Positions 13,164-23,192 of a stretch of DNA of 56,609 nucleotides are shown here, in pieces. The notes beneath the pieces were generated by a model. That model was given only the letters and a program-made list of their open reading frames with translations, was not told the DNA's origin and did not search any database. The DNA comes from Prevotella pectinovora. GTDB lineage: Bacteria; Bacteroidota; Bacteroidia; Bacteroidales; Bacteroidaceae. Made by a program: the position numbers and the translations under genes. The number at the start of each line of letters is the position of its first letter. The stretch's first letter is position 1. The DNA is taken from positions 1-56,609 of the forward strand of contig NZ_JXQI01000081.1 in NCBI RefSeq assembly GCF_000834015.1, read 5' to 3'.

Positions 13164-14207
13164 TCAGTTGTTTTCAGGACGGAGCTGACGCACTGTCACT
13201 CCGGTGCGCCACATTTCGCTTTCACGCATAGCCTTCAGTTCGGCGTTAAGCTTCTCGCGGTAGTCAGGCTTTGAGTTGCTGTCGATAGAAATCTGAGCCT
13301 CCTTTCCGGTCTTTACAGAGAGGTAGAGCCACTCCATGACAGGCTTGATGGCCTCGCGGAAACGCGGAGCCCAGTCGAGAGCGCCACGCTGGGCTGTAGT
13401 AGAACAGTTGGCATACATCCAGTCCATTCCCTTCTCGCCGAAGAGAGGCATGAGGCTCTGTGTAAGTTCCTCTATGGTCTCGTTGAAAGCCTCTGATGGA
13501 GAGTGTCCATGCTCACGGAGCACCTCATACTGAGCCTCGAACAATCCCTCGATGGCACCCATCAGCGAACCGCGCTCACCGGTGAGGTCGCTTGTAGCCT
13601 CACGCTGGAAAGTGGTCTTGAAGAGATAGCCCGAACCGATGCCGATGCCCAATGCCAAAGTCTTCTCCTCAGCCTTGCCCGATGCATCCTGATATACGGC
13701 ATAAGAGCAGTTCACGCCACGTCCCTCGCGGAACATGGTGCGCAGAGAGGTGCCCGATCCCTTTGGTGCCACCATGATGACATCCACATCCTCTGGAGGC
13801 ACCACACCGGTGCGGTCGTTCCAGTTGATGGCAAAGCCGTGAGAATAATACAGAGTCTTGCCCTTGGTGAGATATTTCTTTATCTTAGGCCATACCTGTA
13901 TCTGACCGGCGTCTGAGAGCAGCATGCAGATCACGGTACCCTTCTCTGCAGCCTCCTCGATAGAGAAGAGACTCTCGCCCGGCACCCATCCGTCAGCCAC
14001 TGCCTTGTCGTAGGTCTTGCCCTGGCGCTGACCAACAATCACGTTGAAACCGTTGTCGCGCAGGTTGCAAGCCTGGCCAGGTCCCTGGATGCCATAGCCA
14101 AGCACAGCTATTGTCTCGTTCTTCAATACTTCATGTGCCTTCTCCAAGGAAAATTCCTTGTTGGTGACTACCGTTTCGATAACGCCACCGAAATTCATTT
14201 CTGCCAT
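13164..14207 (-). CDS. ilvC: Ketol-acid reductoisomerase
   Basis: This 347-residue enzyme makes dihydroxy-isovalerate or dihydroxy-methylvalerate from acetolactate or acetohydroxybutyrate, the second common step of valine/isoleucine synthesis. The nucleotide-binding loop is VLGYGIQGPGQACNLRDNG (about residues 34-52), followed by VGQRQGKT. Metal-site residues appear in VAPKGSGTSLR and in the C-terminal knotted domain (DLTGERGSLMGAIEGLFEA). The length fits the short class I form. It is the last gene of the ilv operon, 115 nt after the thioesterase gene, with two hairpins in that gap. The bidirectional terminator at 13086-13144 ends the transcript. Confidence 0.95.
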   Translation of the reverse strand: MAEMNFGGVIETVVTNKEFSLEKAHEVLKNETIAVLGYGIQGPGQACNLRDNGFNVIVGQRQGKTYDKAVADGWVPGESLFSIEEAAEKGTVICMLLSDAGQIQVWPKIKKYLTKGKTLYYSHGFAINWNDRTGVVPPEDVDVIMVAPKGSGTSLRTMFREGRGVNCSYAVYQDASGKAEEKTLALGIGIGSGYLFKTTFQREATSDLTGERGSLMGAIEGLFEAQYEVLREHGHSPSEAFNETIEELTQSLMPLFGEKGMDWMYANCSTTAQRGALDWAPRFREAIKPVMEWLYLSVKTGKEAQISIDSNSKPDYREKLNAELKAMRESEMWRTGVTVRQLRPENN

Positions 14208-14227
14208 ATTTGTTTTGTTTTAGTTAT

Positions 14228-14292
14228 GTGCCCTCAGGCACTTATGTTCTTTTTACCTTATAACCATTAACGATCCAATGACCGTTAATGGT
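14228..14292 (-). other. Two stem-loops in the thioesterase-ilvC gap
   Basis: ACCATTAACG (14263-14272) pairs perfectly with CGTTAATGGT (14283-14292). GTGCC (14228-14232) pairs with GGCAC (14237-14241). They occupy an otherwise empty 115-nt gap inside the operon and may be a processing or stability element that gives ilvC separate expression. Confidence 0.5.
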
Positions 14293-14322
14293 GTATTTTA
14301 TATATACTGCTATCAGCCTTTA

Positions 14323-15093
14323 TTATATCTTCTCGAACTTCAACATACATCTGACCACTTCAGCATCCACGGTCTCGGCGTTTGTCTTCGTTACCCTTAC
14401 GCAGACCGTATCGTCGTCGCGCTCTTCGGTATAGAAATTCAGTTTGTCGCCGCAGTAGCTTTCAGCCACATACGCTATGTCGAAGCGTCTGATGCAGAAT
14501 TTGCGGTAGTGGTCAATGTCGAAGAGGTCGAGGATATGCTCAATGTATTTGATGCTGTTGATATGACCGTTCACGTCAACGTCGCAGTAATACGTGTCGA
14601 TTGTCCTTGCGAGCTTCGCCTCCTTGCCCATCTTCACTCTCGACAGGCCTTCGATAGGGCATTCCTTGTCTTTCTCTATATACCGTTCTATCTCACCGTC
14701 TCTGATGGCGAGGATATTCTGCGGCTGTCTCGTTTCCGTGTCTATCATCGCCCACACGCTCTTGCCGTAGCCGTATGTACGGCTGTCATCAGTGCTGCAG
14801 ATGCGGAAGTTTCTGTTGGTGAAGAACTTCAAGGCGCTTTCCACCCATGTCTCCACACTGAACTTCTCGTATGCCGCCGGCATGTCGTCCATCTCTATCG
14901 CCAGTCGCGACAGCACCCAGGTCTTGTGGATAGGGTTGAGATAGTTCATACCGAAGTCGCGGTCGTTGGAATGGAAATCCGCCGCATTGAGCAAGTGGTT
15001 GCCCAGATGTCCCATGAAGAGCTTCTTTGAGAAGTCGCAATGGAACGGTTCCGACAGGAAGTCATATCTTCCGATTTTTCCTAATGTTGCCAT
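14323..15093 (-). CDS. Acyl-ACP thioesterase (FatA-like)
   Basis: This 256-residue protein has two hotdog domains. It hydrolyses acyl-acyl carrier protein to free fatty acid. It is recognisable from FSEPFHCDFSKKLFMGHLG near the N-terminus and from the second-domain stretch DVNGHINSIKYIEHILDLF (about residues 165-190), whose Asn and His correspond to the catalytic Asn/His of plant FatA/FatB. There is no signal peptide. It lies between ilvN (12 nt) and ilvC (115 nt). This position in the branched-chain operon is common in Bacteroidales and fits a link to branched-chain fatty acid supply, which is inference. Confidence 0.88.
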   Translation of the reverse strand: MATLGKIGRYDFLSEPFHCDFSKKLFMGHLGNHLLNAADFHSNDRDFGMNYLNPIHKTWVLSRLAIEMDDMPAAYEKFSVETWVESALKFFTNRNFRICSTDDSRTYGYGKSVWAMIDTETRQPQNILAIRDGEIERYIEKDKECPIEGLSRVKMGKEAKLARTIDTYYCDVDVNGHINSIKYIEHILDLFDIDHYRKFCIRRFDIAYVAESYCGDKLNFYTEERDDDTVCVRVTKTNAETVDAEVVRCMLKFEKI

Positions 15094-15105
15094 TTTCTTC
15101 TATCT

Positions 15106-15657
15106 TTATTGGTTTTTCATGTTGTTCTCGCGCATTGCTATCAAGTCGTTCACTTCTTCCACAGGATTTCTCGTTATGGCAATTCTTCCGCTTCGAGTAT
15201 ACTGCAGCACGCAGTTTCTTTCCTGCAGATTGGTGTAAAGGGCGATGATGTCTTTTGTCACGCCGCTCAGCACGGCTGTGCAGAACGTAGGGTTCACCTC
15301 GATGATCTGTGCGTCGGCACGGCGTATTATCTTTGAAATCTCCGGATTCTCCATCACGACAGGCGTTGACAGCTTGAACAAAGCATCTTCGCGGATGAAT
15401 ATCTGGTCGTCGGTATAGTAGTCGGCCTTTATCACGTCCACTTTCTTCTCTATCTGCTTCGTTATCGTCTTCACCTGTTCCTCATCGCTCCATGTGGTGA
15501 TGGTGTATTTGTGTACACCCTCTATGCTTGAAGCCGAAGCGTTGATGCTCTCGATGTTCACCTGTCTGCGGGTGAATACGGCAGTCACCTGGCTCAGCAT
15601 GCCCACCATGTTTTCTGTATAAATGAGCAGAGTATATAATTTTTTGTCGTTGTCCAT
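15106..15657 (-). CDS. ilvN: Acetolactate synthase regulatory (small) subunit
   Basis: This 183-residue regulatory partner of IlvB begins with an ACT domain (about residues 7-80, LYTLLIYTENMVGMLSQVTAVFTRR), which binds valine for feedback inhibition. The C-terminal half (about 95-165) is the ALS small-subunit domain. It starts 12 nt after the ilvB stop. The symbol ilvH is equally used for this size class. Confidence 0.92.
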   Translation of the reverse strand: MDNDKKLYTLLIYTENMVGMLSQVTAVFTRRQVNIESINASASSIEGVHKYTITTWSDEEQVKTITKQIEKKVDVIKADYYTDDQIFIREDALFKLSTPVVMENPEISKIIRRADAQIIEVNPTFCTAVLSGVTKDIIALYTNLQERNCVLQYTRSGRIAITRNPVEEVNDLIAMRENNMKNQ

Positions 15658-15669
15658 TTCTGTAGTCCT

Positions 15670-17394
15670 TTATTCTTTGAAATCCTCTTTTCCGAGAATC
15701 ATCTCGTTGATAGGTTTGCCGGGAGGCACCATCGGCATCACGTTGTCCTCCTCCAAGACAGCACATTCAAGGACATACGGTCCGTCGGTGCTGAGCATCT
15801 TCTCTATTTCCCCCTTCAGTTCCTCGTGGGTCACGGCGAGTCCATACGGTATGTTGTAACCCTTGCAGATAAGCTCGTATTGCGGGTTCATCATCCTTGT
15901 GAACGACCTTCTGCCTCCGAAGAACATGTCTTGCCATTGGCGCACATTGCCGAGATAGTTGTTGTTGAGCAGGATAACCTTCACCGGTGTCTGCTGTTCC
16001 ATAATGGTGCCGAGCTCCTGTATGTTCATCTGGAATCCACCGTCGCCGGTAAACATGCACACCGTGCGGCCAGGTGCTCCGAATGTGGCACCGATGGCAG
16101 CAGGCAGTCCGAAGCCCATTGTGCCGAGTCCGCCGCTTGTCACTAACGAGAGCGGTTTGGCGAATTTGAAATATCTGCAAGAGAACATCTGGTTCTGTCC
16201 CACATCATTCACCATCACCGTATTGTCGTCGGTAGCTTCAGCCACGGCGTTCACCACTTCTGCCATGAGCAGGAATTTGCCTTTCGGATGGATGGCAGGC
16301 TCTATCACACGCTCACGTTCCGTTTCGTACAGAGGCTTGAAACTGTCTATCCATTCTTTATGGCTGTTCTTGTGGACGAGAGCCGTAATCTTGGGCAGCG
16401 ACTCCTTGCAGTCAGCAACGATGGCAATGTCGGTCTTCACATTCTTGTCAATCTCCGAAGCGTCGATGTCGAGATGGATTATCTTTGCCTGTTTGGCATA
16501 AGTAGCCACATTGCTCGTCACCCTGTCGCTGAATCTCATTCCTATGGCAATCAGCAAGTCGCATTCCTGTTCCTTTATGTTCGGTGCATAGTTGCCGTGC
16601 ATGCCGAGCATTCCCATATTCAGCGGATGGTCGGATGGCAGGGCAGATAGTCCCATGAGAGTCCTTGCTGCCGGTATGTCGGCCTTCTCCAGAAACTCCT
16701 TCAGTTCCTCCTGGGCATTTCCAATCTCCACACCATGACCGACGAGGGCAATCGGCTTCTTCGATTTGTTGATGAGCTCCGCCGCAAGCCTCGTCTTCTC
16801 TTCGTCCGGCTGCGGATAGGCATTATAGCTTCTGATGAAGTCGATGTGTTGAGGCTCATATTCAGTAAGAGCCTGCTGTATGTTCTTCGGGAAGTCGATG
16901 ACCACAGGTCCCGGTCTTCCTGATTTAGCTATATAGAATGCCCGGCTGATAGCCCAGGCTATATCCTCCGGTCTTCTTATCTGGTAGCTCCATTTGCATA
17001 TCGGCTGTGCGAGACAGGCGAGGTCTACCTCCTGAAAGGCGTCTGTGCCCAGAGCGCTGATGCCCACCTGTCCGGCAATGACCACAATAGGAGTGGAGTC
17101 TGTGAGCGCATCGGCAACACCCGTCACGGTGTTGGTGGCTCCAGGACCGCTTGTCACGATACATACTCCAACCTTTCCGCTCACCCTTGAATATCCTTCT
17201 GCAGCATGTGCCGCCGCCTGTTCATGGCGCACAAGGATATGGTTGAACACCTTGTTGTCGCCGCGGGTATAGTGGTATAACGCATCGAACACCGGCATTA
17301 TCGCTCCTCCGGGATAACCGAAGATGGTATCCACCCCTTCGTTTGCCAATGATCGCATCAGCGCCTCCGCACCGGTTATCTTCTCTCTTGCCAT
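15670..17394 (-). CDS. ilvB: Acetolactate synthase catalytic (large) subunit
   Basis: This 574-residue ThDP-dependent enzyme condenses two pyruvates, or pyruvate with 2-oxobutyrate. The catalytic Glu is in RHEQAAAHAAEGYSR (about residues 55-69). The middle domain spans about 195-335. The ThDP/Mg motif GDG..N is in TGDGGFQMN and continues to LLNNNYLG (about 445-485). The length is normal. An 81-nt gap precedes it after ilvD and 12 nt follow to ilvN. Together with ilvD and ilvC it gives the complete common ilv pathway except the transaminase. Confidence 0.95.
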   Translation of the reverse strand: MAREKITGAEALMRSLANEGVDTIFGYPGGAIMPVFDALYHYTRGDNKVFNHILVRHEQAAAHAAEGYSRVSGKVGVCIVTSGPGATNTVTGVADALTDSTPIVVIAGQVGISALGTDAFQEVDLACLAQPICKWSYQIRRPEDIAWAISRAFYIAKSGRPGPVVIDFPKNIQQALTEYEPQHIDFIRSYNAYPQPDEEKTRLAAELINKSKKPIALVGHGVEIGNAQEELKEFLEKADIPAARTLMGLSALPSDHPLNMGMLGMHGNYAPNIKEQECDLLIAIGMRFSDRVTSNVATYAKQAKIIHLDIDASEIDKNVKTDIAIVADCKESLPKITALVHKNSHKEWIDSFKPLYETERERVIEPAIHPKGKFLLMAEVVNAVAEATDDNTVMVNDVGQNQMFSCRYFKFAKPLSLVTSGGLGTMGFGLPAAIGATFGAPGRTVCMFTGDGGFQMNIQELGTIMEQQTPVKVILLNNNYLGNVRQWQDMFFGGRRSFTRMMNPQYELICKGYNIPYGLAVTHEELKGEIEKMLSTDGPYVLECAVLEEDNVMPMVPPGKPINEMILGKEDFKE

Positions 17395-17475
17395 TCTTCT
17401 CTTACAATTTGTTGATTTGTGTTTCGTGCTTCAATTCCAATCCGCTTTACGGGTTGGGCTCACTGTGGCGTCAGC

Positions 17476-19278
17476 CTATTCTATTATTCTGACGCCACCC
17501 TTGTCGGCAGAGCTTACACTCTGTGCGTATGCCCTGAGAGCCTTGCTCACCGTGCGCTGGCGGGTCATCGGGCGTTGTTCCCTTGCCGCCAGTTCTTCGT
17601 CGGTCAGCTTCACGTTTATCGTTCTGTCAGGTATGTCAATCTCTATGATGTCGCCATCTGTTATCTTTCCGATGTTTCCACCGGCTGCCGCTTCCGGCGA
17701 TATATGTCCGATGCTGAGTCCCGATGTGCCTCCGCTGAATCGTCCGTCTGTTATCAGCGCACATTCCTTACCCATGTGCATGCTCTTGATATACGAAGTG
17801 GGGTAGAGCATCTCCTGCATTCCCGGACCGCCCTTCGGTCCTTCGTGGGTTATCACCACGCAGTCGCCTTTCTTCACCTTTCCGCCAAGGATTCCCTCGC
17901 AGGCATCCTCCTGGGAATCGAATACCTTTGCCGGTCCTTCGAAGTGCCACAATGCAGGGTCCACTCCGGCAGTTTTCACCACGCATCCGTCCTGTGCGAT
18001 GTTTCCGAACAGCACGGCAAGTCCACCGTCTTTCGTATAAGCGTGGCCGAGGTCGCGTATGCAGCCCTCGCTGCGGTCGGTGTCGAGCGTCTCCCATTTT
18101 TCGTCTTGTGATCCCATCTTGGTAGAGAACTTTCTTCCGGGAGCGCTGCGGTATATCCTGTCAGCCTCTTCGTCGACTGCAGATTTCGTGATATCGTATT
18201 TTTCGAGCTGTTCGCCGAGAGTCTTTCCGTCAGCACGTTTCACGCCTTTGTGTATCAAACCGCCCTTTGCCAGTTCGTTCAGAATTCCAAAGATTCCACC
18301 GGCACGGTTGCATTCCTGAATGCTGTATTTCTGTGTGTTCGGCGAGAGCTTGCACAGACAAGGCACCTTACGGCTCAACCTGTCGATATCGCTCATCGTG
18401 AACTCCACGCCGCCCTCCTGTGCCACGGCGAGCAGATGTAGCACGGTGTTTGTGCTTCCTCCCATCGCTATATCGAGAGTCATGGCGTTGAGAAAAGCTT
18501 CCCTTGTGGCAATGTTTCTCGGGAGCACGCTGTCGTCGCCATCCTCATAATATTTCATGGCGTTTTCCACTATCAGGTGTGCGGCGTCTTTGAAAAGCTT
18601 TATTCTGTTTTTGTGGGTGGCGAGAATCGTTCCGTTACCCGGCAGACTCATGCCGATTGCCTCTGTAAGCGAGTTCATGGAGTTTGCCGTGAACATACCT
18701 GAACAGCTACCGCAGCCAGGACAGGCACAACTTTCAATCTCCTTCAGTTCTTCGTCGCTTACGCTCTTGTCGGCACCGTTCACCATGGCGGTGATGAGGT
18801 CAGCGTTTGCGCCTTTCCAGCGTCCCGCTTCCATCGGTCCTCCACTGCAGAAAACGGTAGGTATGTTAAGTCTCATTGCCGCCATAAGCATTCCCGGCGT
18901 CACTTTGTCGCAGTTTGATATGCATATCATGGCATCAGCCTTGTGGGCGTTAACCATATATTCCACTGAGTCGGCAATGATATCTCGTGAAGGCAGGGAA
19001 TATAGCATTCCGTCGTGTCCCATCGCTATTCCGTCGTCTATGGCGATAGTGTTGAACTCGGCGGCATAGCATCCCATTTTCTCTATTTCTTCTTTTACGA
19101 TTTGTCCGATGTCGTGCAGATGAGTATGTCCGGGCACGAATTGAGTGAAAGAGTTGACGATGGCAATGATTGGCTTGCCGAACTGTTCGTGTTTCATTCC
19201 TGCCGCCACCCAGAGGGCTCTGGCTCCTGCCATTCTCCTTCCTTCGGTGCATACCGCACTTCTCAACTTATTCTTCAT
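17476..19278 (-). CDS. ilvD: Dihydroxy-acid dehydratase
   Basis: This 600-residue Fe-S hydro-lyase makes 2-oxo-isovalerate or 2-oxo-3-methylvalerate. Cluster cysteines are visible in [11 protein letters not shown] (about residue 122) and in [19 protein letters not shown] (about residues 190-208). The C-terminal swivelling domain contains [21 protein letters not shown]. It is the first gene of the operon, with a 266-nt upstream gap that holds the promoter and a perfect 9-bp palindrome at the probable transcript start. Confidence 0.95.
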   Translation of the reverse strand: MKNKLRSAVCTEGRRMAGARALWVAAGMKHEQFGKPIIAIVNSFTQFVPGHTHLHDIGQIVKEEIEKMGCYAAEFNTIAIDDGIAMGHDGMLYSLPSRDIIADSVEYMVNAHKADAMICISNCDKVTPGMLMAAMRLNIPTVFCSGGPMEAGRWKGANADLITAMVNGADKSVSDEELKEIESCACPGCGSCSGMFTANSMNSLTEAIGMSLPGNGTILATHKNRIKLFKDAAHLIVENAMKYYEDGDDSVLPRNIATREAFLNAMTLDIAMGGSTNTVLHLLAVAQEGGVEFTMSDIDRLSRKVPCLCKLSPNTQKYSIQECNRAGGIFGILNELAKGGLIHKGVKRADGKTLGEQLEKYDITKSAVDEEADRIYRSAPGRKFSTKMGSQDEKWETLDTDRSEGCIRDLGHAYTKDGGLAVLFGNIAQDGCVVKTAGVDPALWHFEGPAKVFDSQEDACEGILGGKVKKGDCVVITHEGPKGGPGMQEMLYPTSYIKSMHMGKECALITDGRFSGGTSGLSIGHISPEAAAGGNIGKITDGDIIEIDIPDRTINVKLTDEELAAREQRPMTRQRTVSKALRAYAQSVSSADKGGVRIIE

Positions 19279-19377
19279 CTTATTCCTTTTTTAGTGTTAA
19301 GCTAATACCTCGTATTGCAAATTTGTGTTTGAGCGTTTATGATTGTACGCCAAAAATAATGCTATTGTTGTATATCG

Positions 19378-19399
19378 GGCAAATGCCATTGCATTTGCC
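19378..19399 (-). promoter_or_regulatory. Perfect 9-bp inverted repeat at the ilv transcription start
   Basis: GGCAAATGC (19378-19386) and GCATTTGCC (19391-19399) surround CATT. On the minus strand the palindrome begins 2 nt after the TACCTTTG -7 box. It therefore covers the expected start of transcription and could be an operator or a 5'-terminal mRNA hairpin. Confidence 0.6.
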
Positions 19400-19401
19400 T
19401 A

Positions 19402-19435
19402 CAAAGGTACTTGTTTTTCCGAACAATAGAACAAA
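19402..19435 (-). promoter_or_regulatory. Candidate ilv operon promoter
   Basis: TACCTTTG is the complement of 19402-19409. TTTG lies 22 nt further upstream on the minus strand (complement of about 19432-19435). This gives a leader of about 115 nt before ilvD. Confidence 0.6.
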
Positions 19436-19544
19436 ATGACACACGTATTTTCTTTTTAAGATACATTTAGAAGAAAAAAACTTAAAAAAATAAAGAAATG
19501 TCAGAATAATGACACATTATGATATGAAGTGTGCAATGCGGATG

Positions 19545-21449
19545 TCAGCGTGTTATCTTGCCCTCAATATTATACACCTCCTCTTCGTCCGCCATATGTC
19601 GCAGCACACGTTCTATCGACGGCATGTCGAAATCGAGGGTGTAAAGTTCCTTTATGTGATGAGGCTTCTTGTCTTCGAGCAGTTTCAGAATGGCGAGTCT
19701 TATATCCTTGTCTCTCTGTTTGTCCTCTCTTGTTCTCTTTTTCTGTTCTATGCATACGTCACATTGTCCGCATCTCTCAGACCGTGTCTCTCCGAAGTAG
19801 TTGAGCAACTGCTGGCTGCGGCAAACCTTTTCGCTCTCGGCGTATGTCACCACAGCCTCAAGGCGCTTCTCAGCCAGTTTCTTTCGCCAGTCATACACTT
19901 TCATCGGGATGACAATCTCCTCGAAGTCAACGCGGCTTTGCGTATATTTGATGTGTGGTATGCTCTTGCGGGGTATGAAATGTATGATATGCTTTCTGCT
20001 CAGGGTCTTCAGTATTTCATGAGTCTGCTGGTCGTCCACACCGCTCTGCTGTGCGATAAGCGCCTCTTCGATATAGGCATAATCGGAGAACATGCCGCTG
20101 TAGTTTCTGAGTGCTGCCACAACGACGGCGTTCTCTTCATCGGTCATGTCTTTCAGGCGATAAAGGTCGTTGCGTCCGATGAGGAAACGCATCCTTGCCT
20201 TGTTGTCGCTTGCCTCGCTGTATTCTATGTATCCGGATTTTTCAAGAATCTTGAGTGCCGATTCCACTCTTGCCGGATAGTGTTTGAAGTTTCTGCAGAA
20301 TTTGTCGAGGTTGAATTCGAAAGTCCTTTCGAAGCCGCAGCCCACGGCGAGTTGGAAGAAATACGCAAGATGTTCATACACGGTCTTGATATATTCCTTG
20401 TCAGGATACTGGTCGGCGATGCGGCGCTGCAGTATCGACTTGTCCCTGCCGTTGAAAAGCAATACGGCATAAGCCTTGTTTCCGTCTCTGCCTGCGCGCC
20501 CGGCTTCCTGGAAATAAGCTTCTATGGAGTCAGGACTGTCGATATGTATCACGACCCTCACGTCCGGCTTGTCTATACCCATGCCGAAGGCATTGGTGGC
20601 TACCATCACCTTCACCTTGTCCTCCTGCCACATTGACTGCCGCAAGTCTCTCACAGCATGGTCGAGGCCGGCATGATAGAAGGTGGCGCTGATATTGTTG
20701 TCGTTGAGATATTCAGCCACTTCTTTGGTCTTCTTCCTGCTGTATACATACACGATTGCCGAACCGCTGAGCGATCGTATGATATGTGCAGCCTGTTCGA
20801 GCTTGTCGTCGGCTGTCCTGACGATATACGCTATGTTTTTCCTCATGAAGCTCATGCGGAATACGTTCTTTTCCTTGAAGTTGAGTTGTTTCTGTATGTC
20901 GTCGATGGCGGGTAGGGTGGCGGTGGCTGTAAGTGCGAGGACAGGTGCGTCCGGCTTTATCTTTCTGATTTCGGATATTGCCAGATATGATGGTCTGAAG
21001 TCATATCCCCATTGGCAGATACAGTGGGCTTCGTCAACGGTTATGAAGCTCACGGTCATGTGGCTCAGTTTGCTGAGAAACAATTCTGACGACAGTCTTT
21101 CGGGGGATATATATAATAAGGTGACGCCACCGAGCACGGCATTGTCGAGAATCTTCAGTATCTCAGTATGTTTCATGCTGCCATAGATGGCGTATGCCTT
21201 CACCCCCTTCTTTCTCAGAGCGTCCACCTGGTCTTTCATCAGCGCTATGAGTGGGGTGATGACGAGGCATACCCCCTCCATGGCGATGGCAGGCACCTGG
21301 AAGGTGATAGACTTTCCACCGCCGGTAGGCATCAGTCCGAGAGTGTCTTTCCCGGCACAGATGCTTTCAATGATGTCTCTTTGTATTCCTCTGAAGTCAG
21401 GGTAGCCCCAATACTCCTTAAGAATCCTGAGGTATTTGTCGTCTGCCAT
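19545..21449 (-). CDS. recQ: ATP-dependent DNA helicase RecQ-like
   Basis: This 634-residue superfamily 2 helicase has Walker A GLMPTGGGKSITFQ (about residues 37-50), motif II DEAHCICQWGYDFRPSY (about 138-154), motif III ALTATAT and motif VI QEAGRAGRDG (about 322-331). A RecQ zinc-binding domain follows (about 510-545, with CRS...CGQCDVC), and an RQC winged helix is likely. The C-terminal 80 residues are short, and I do not see an obvious HRDC domain. It follows recJ by 18 nt, so the two recombination/repair proteins are probably co-expressed. RecQ unwinds DNA that RecJ can degrade in the RecF pathway. Confidence 0.92.
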   Translation of the reverse strand: MADDKYLRILKEYWGYPDFRGIQRDIIESICAGKDTLGLMPTGGGKSITFQVPAIAMEGVCLVITPLIALMKDQVDALRKKGVKAYAIYGSMKHTEILKILDNAVLGGVTLLYISPERLSSELFLSKLSHMTVSFITVDEAHCICQWGYDFRPSYLAISEIRKIKPDAPVLALTATATLPAIDDIQKQLNFKEKNVFRMSFMRKNIAYIVRTADDKLEQAAHIIRSLSGSAIVYVYSRKKTKEVAEYLNDNNISATFYHAGLDHAVRDLRQSMWQEDKVKVMVATNAFGMGIDKPDVRVVIHIDSPDSIEAYFQEAGRAGRDGNKAYAVLLFNGRDKSILQRRIADQYPDKEYIKTVYEHLAYFFQLAVGCGFERTFEFNLDKFCRNFKHYPARVESALKILEKSGYIEYSEASDNKARMRFLIGRNDLYRLKDMTDEENAVVVAALRNYSGMFSDYAYIEEALIAQQSGVDDQQTHEILKTLSRKHIIHFIPRKSIPHIKYTQSRVDFEEIVIPMKVYDWRKKLAEKRLEAVVTYAESEKVCRSQQLLNYFGETRSERCGQCDVCIEQKKRTREDKQRDKDIRLAILKLLEDKKPHHIKELYTLDFDMPSIERVLRHMADEEEVYNIEGKITR

Positions 21450-21467
21450 CTGCCAGTGTTATAATGT

Positions 21468-23192
21468 TCAAGCTTGTCCCTCTGTCGGCTGTATGTCTTC
21501 TATCTGCAGCTGCACGTCGTTGTGTTTGAAGATATTGTCCTCTATGGTGTATGCGATGTTGAAGCTGCGTTTCGACTTGATGTATCGTGCTGCGGCACTT
21601 TGTCCGAAGGCGATGCCGCTCATCACGTTGTTAGACTTTGAGTCTACGAGTTCCAGTTTGATGTGTTCCTGCTCTCTGCCCACCACCTTGCTCGTGCCGA
21701 AGTCGTATACGTTCATTGTGGCAAACATCGGTTTTGTGTTGCCCGGTCCGAAGGGGCCGAACTTCTTGAGTTCGCTGTGCATCTTCTTCGTGATGTCCTT
21801 CAGGTCTATCACGGCGTCGATGTTGAGTGCCGCTTCGGTGTGTTCCGGCAGTATATGTTCCTCCACGTATGCCTGGAACCTGTCTCTGAATTCCTTCACG
21901 TCGTCCCATCTCAGCGTCAGTCCGGCTGCATAGGTATGGCCGCCGAAGTTCAGCAGCAGGTCACGGCAGCTCTTTATGGCGGCATATATGTCGAATCCCG
22001 CCACGCTTCGTGCCGAACCGGTGGCGAGCTCGCCGTCGCGTGTCAGCACTACGGTAGGCCGCACGTAGATTTCCGTCAGTCTGGAAGCCACGATTCCTAT
22101 CACGCCCTTTTTCCAGTTCTCGTCGTATAGCACTATGCTCGAGTGTTTCTGCTGGCTCTCCAGTCTGCCCACAATCAAGTTCGCCTCCTCGGTCATCTGC
22201 TTGTCTATGTCCTTGCGCTGCTCGTTGTATTCGTTTATGTGTTTCGCCTTGTCGAAAGCCACGGCGAAATCCTTTTCCACGAGCAGGTTCACGCTCTCCC
22301 TTCCGTTCTCCATACGTCCGGAAGCGTTGATCCTCGGTCCGATTTTGAACACGATGTCGCTCATCGACAGCGTGCGTCCGTTCAGTCCGCAGATGTCGAT
22401 GATGGCTTTCAGTCCGATGTTAGGGTTCTGGTTCAGCTGTTTCAGTCCGTGGTAGGCAAGAATCCTGTTCTCTCCCGTCACCGGTACGATGTCGGCAGCG
22501 ATGCTCACGGCGCAGAAGTCGAGCAGCGGTATCAGTCTTGAGAAAGAAATGCCGTTGCTCTTTGCAAACGCCTGCATGAATTTGAATCCCACACCGCATC
22601 CGCACAGATGTTTGAAAGGATAGGTGTCGTCTTCTCTTTTGGGGTTCAGAATAGCGGCAGCTTGTGGCATTTCCTCATCCGGCACGTGATGGTCGCAGAT
22701 GATGAAGTCTATGCCCAGCTCTTTGGCGTATTCAATTTCTTTTATCGCCTTTATTCCACAGTCGAGTATTATTATCAGTCCCACACCCGTTTCGTGGGCG
22801 AAGTCGATACCCTTACGGCTCACTCCATATCCCTCGTCGTAGCGGTCGGGAATGTAGTAGTCGATGTTGGAGTAATACTGCTGTAAGAACTTGTAAACCA
22901 ATGCGACGGCAGTACATCCGTCCACATCGTAGTCACCATACACCATGATGCGTTCCTTGCGCCCCATGGCTTCGTTGAGTCTTTCCACCGCGGCGTCCAT
23001 GTCCTTCATAAGGAAAGGGTCGATGAGGTCGTTGAGCTGCGGATGGAAGAATTTCTTTGCGTCCTCTTCCTTTATTCCGCGCTTCGCCATTATCGTCGCT
23101 ATCACGGGGCTGACTTTCAGGTTGTCAATCAGTTTTTCTGCATCTTTCTTTTGTTCTGGTGTAGGTGGATCGTATTTCCATTTAAAATGCAT
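21468..23192 (-). CDS. recJ: Single-stranded-DNA-specific exonuclease RecJ
   Basis: This 574-residue 5'-3' ssDNA exonuclease has the DHH-family motifs MVYGDYDVDGCTAVAL (about residues 79-94), LDCGI and ICDHHVPDEEM (about 166-176). The DHHA1 region includes NFGGHTYAAGLT (about 420). An OB-fold domain makes up the last 120 residues. The start at 23192 gives the standard MHFKWKYD opening. It is the first gene of the recJ-recQ pair. A TAACTTTA box (complement of 23278-23285), one base off the -7 consensus, may be the promoter. Confidence 0.93.
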   Translation of the reverse strand: MHFKWKYDPPTPEQKKDAEKLIDNLKVSPVIATIMAKRGIKEEDAKKFFHPQLNDLIDPFLMKDMDAAVERLNEAMGRKERIMVYGDYDVDGCTAVALVYKFLQQYYSNIDYYIPDRYDEGYGVSRKGIDFAHETGVGLIIILDCGIKAIKEIEYAKELGIDFIICDHHVPDEEMPQAAAILNPKREDDTYPFKHLCGCGVGFKFMQAFAKSNGISFSRLIPLLDFCAVSIAADIVPVTGENRILAYHGLKQLNQNPNIGLKAIIDICGLNGRTLSMSDIVFKIGPRINASGRMENGRESVNLLVEKDFAVAFDKAKHINEYNEQRKDIDKQMTEEANLIVGRLESQQKHSSIVLYDENWKKGVIGIVASRLTEIYVRPTVVLTRDGELATGSARSVAGFDIYAAIKSCRDLLLNFGGHTYAAGLTLRWDDVKEFRDRFQAYVEEHILPEHTEAALNIDAVIDLKDITKKMHSELKKFGPFGPGNTKPMFATMNVYDFGTSKVVGREQEHIKLELVDSKSNNVMSGIAFGQSAAARYIKSKRSFNIAYTIEDNIFKHNDVQLQIEDIQPTEGQA

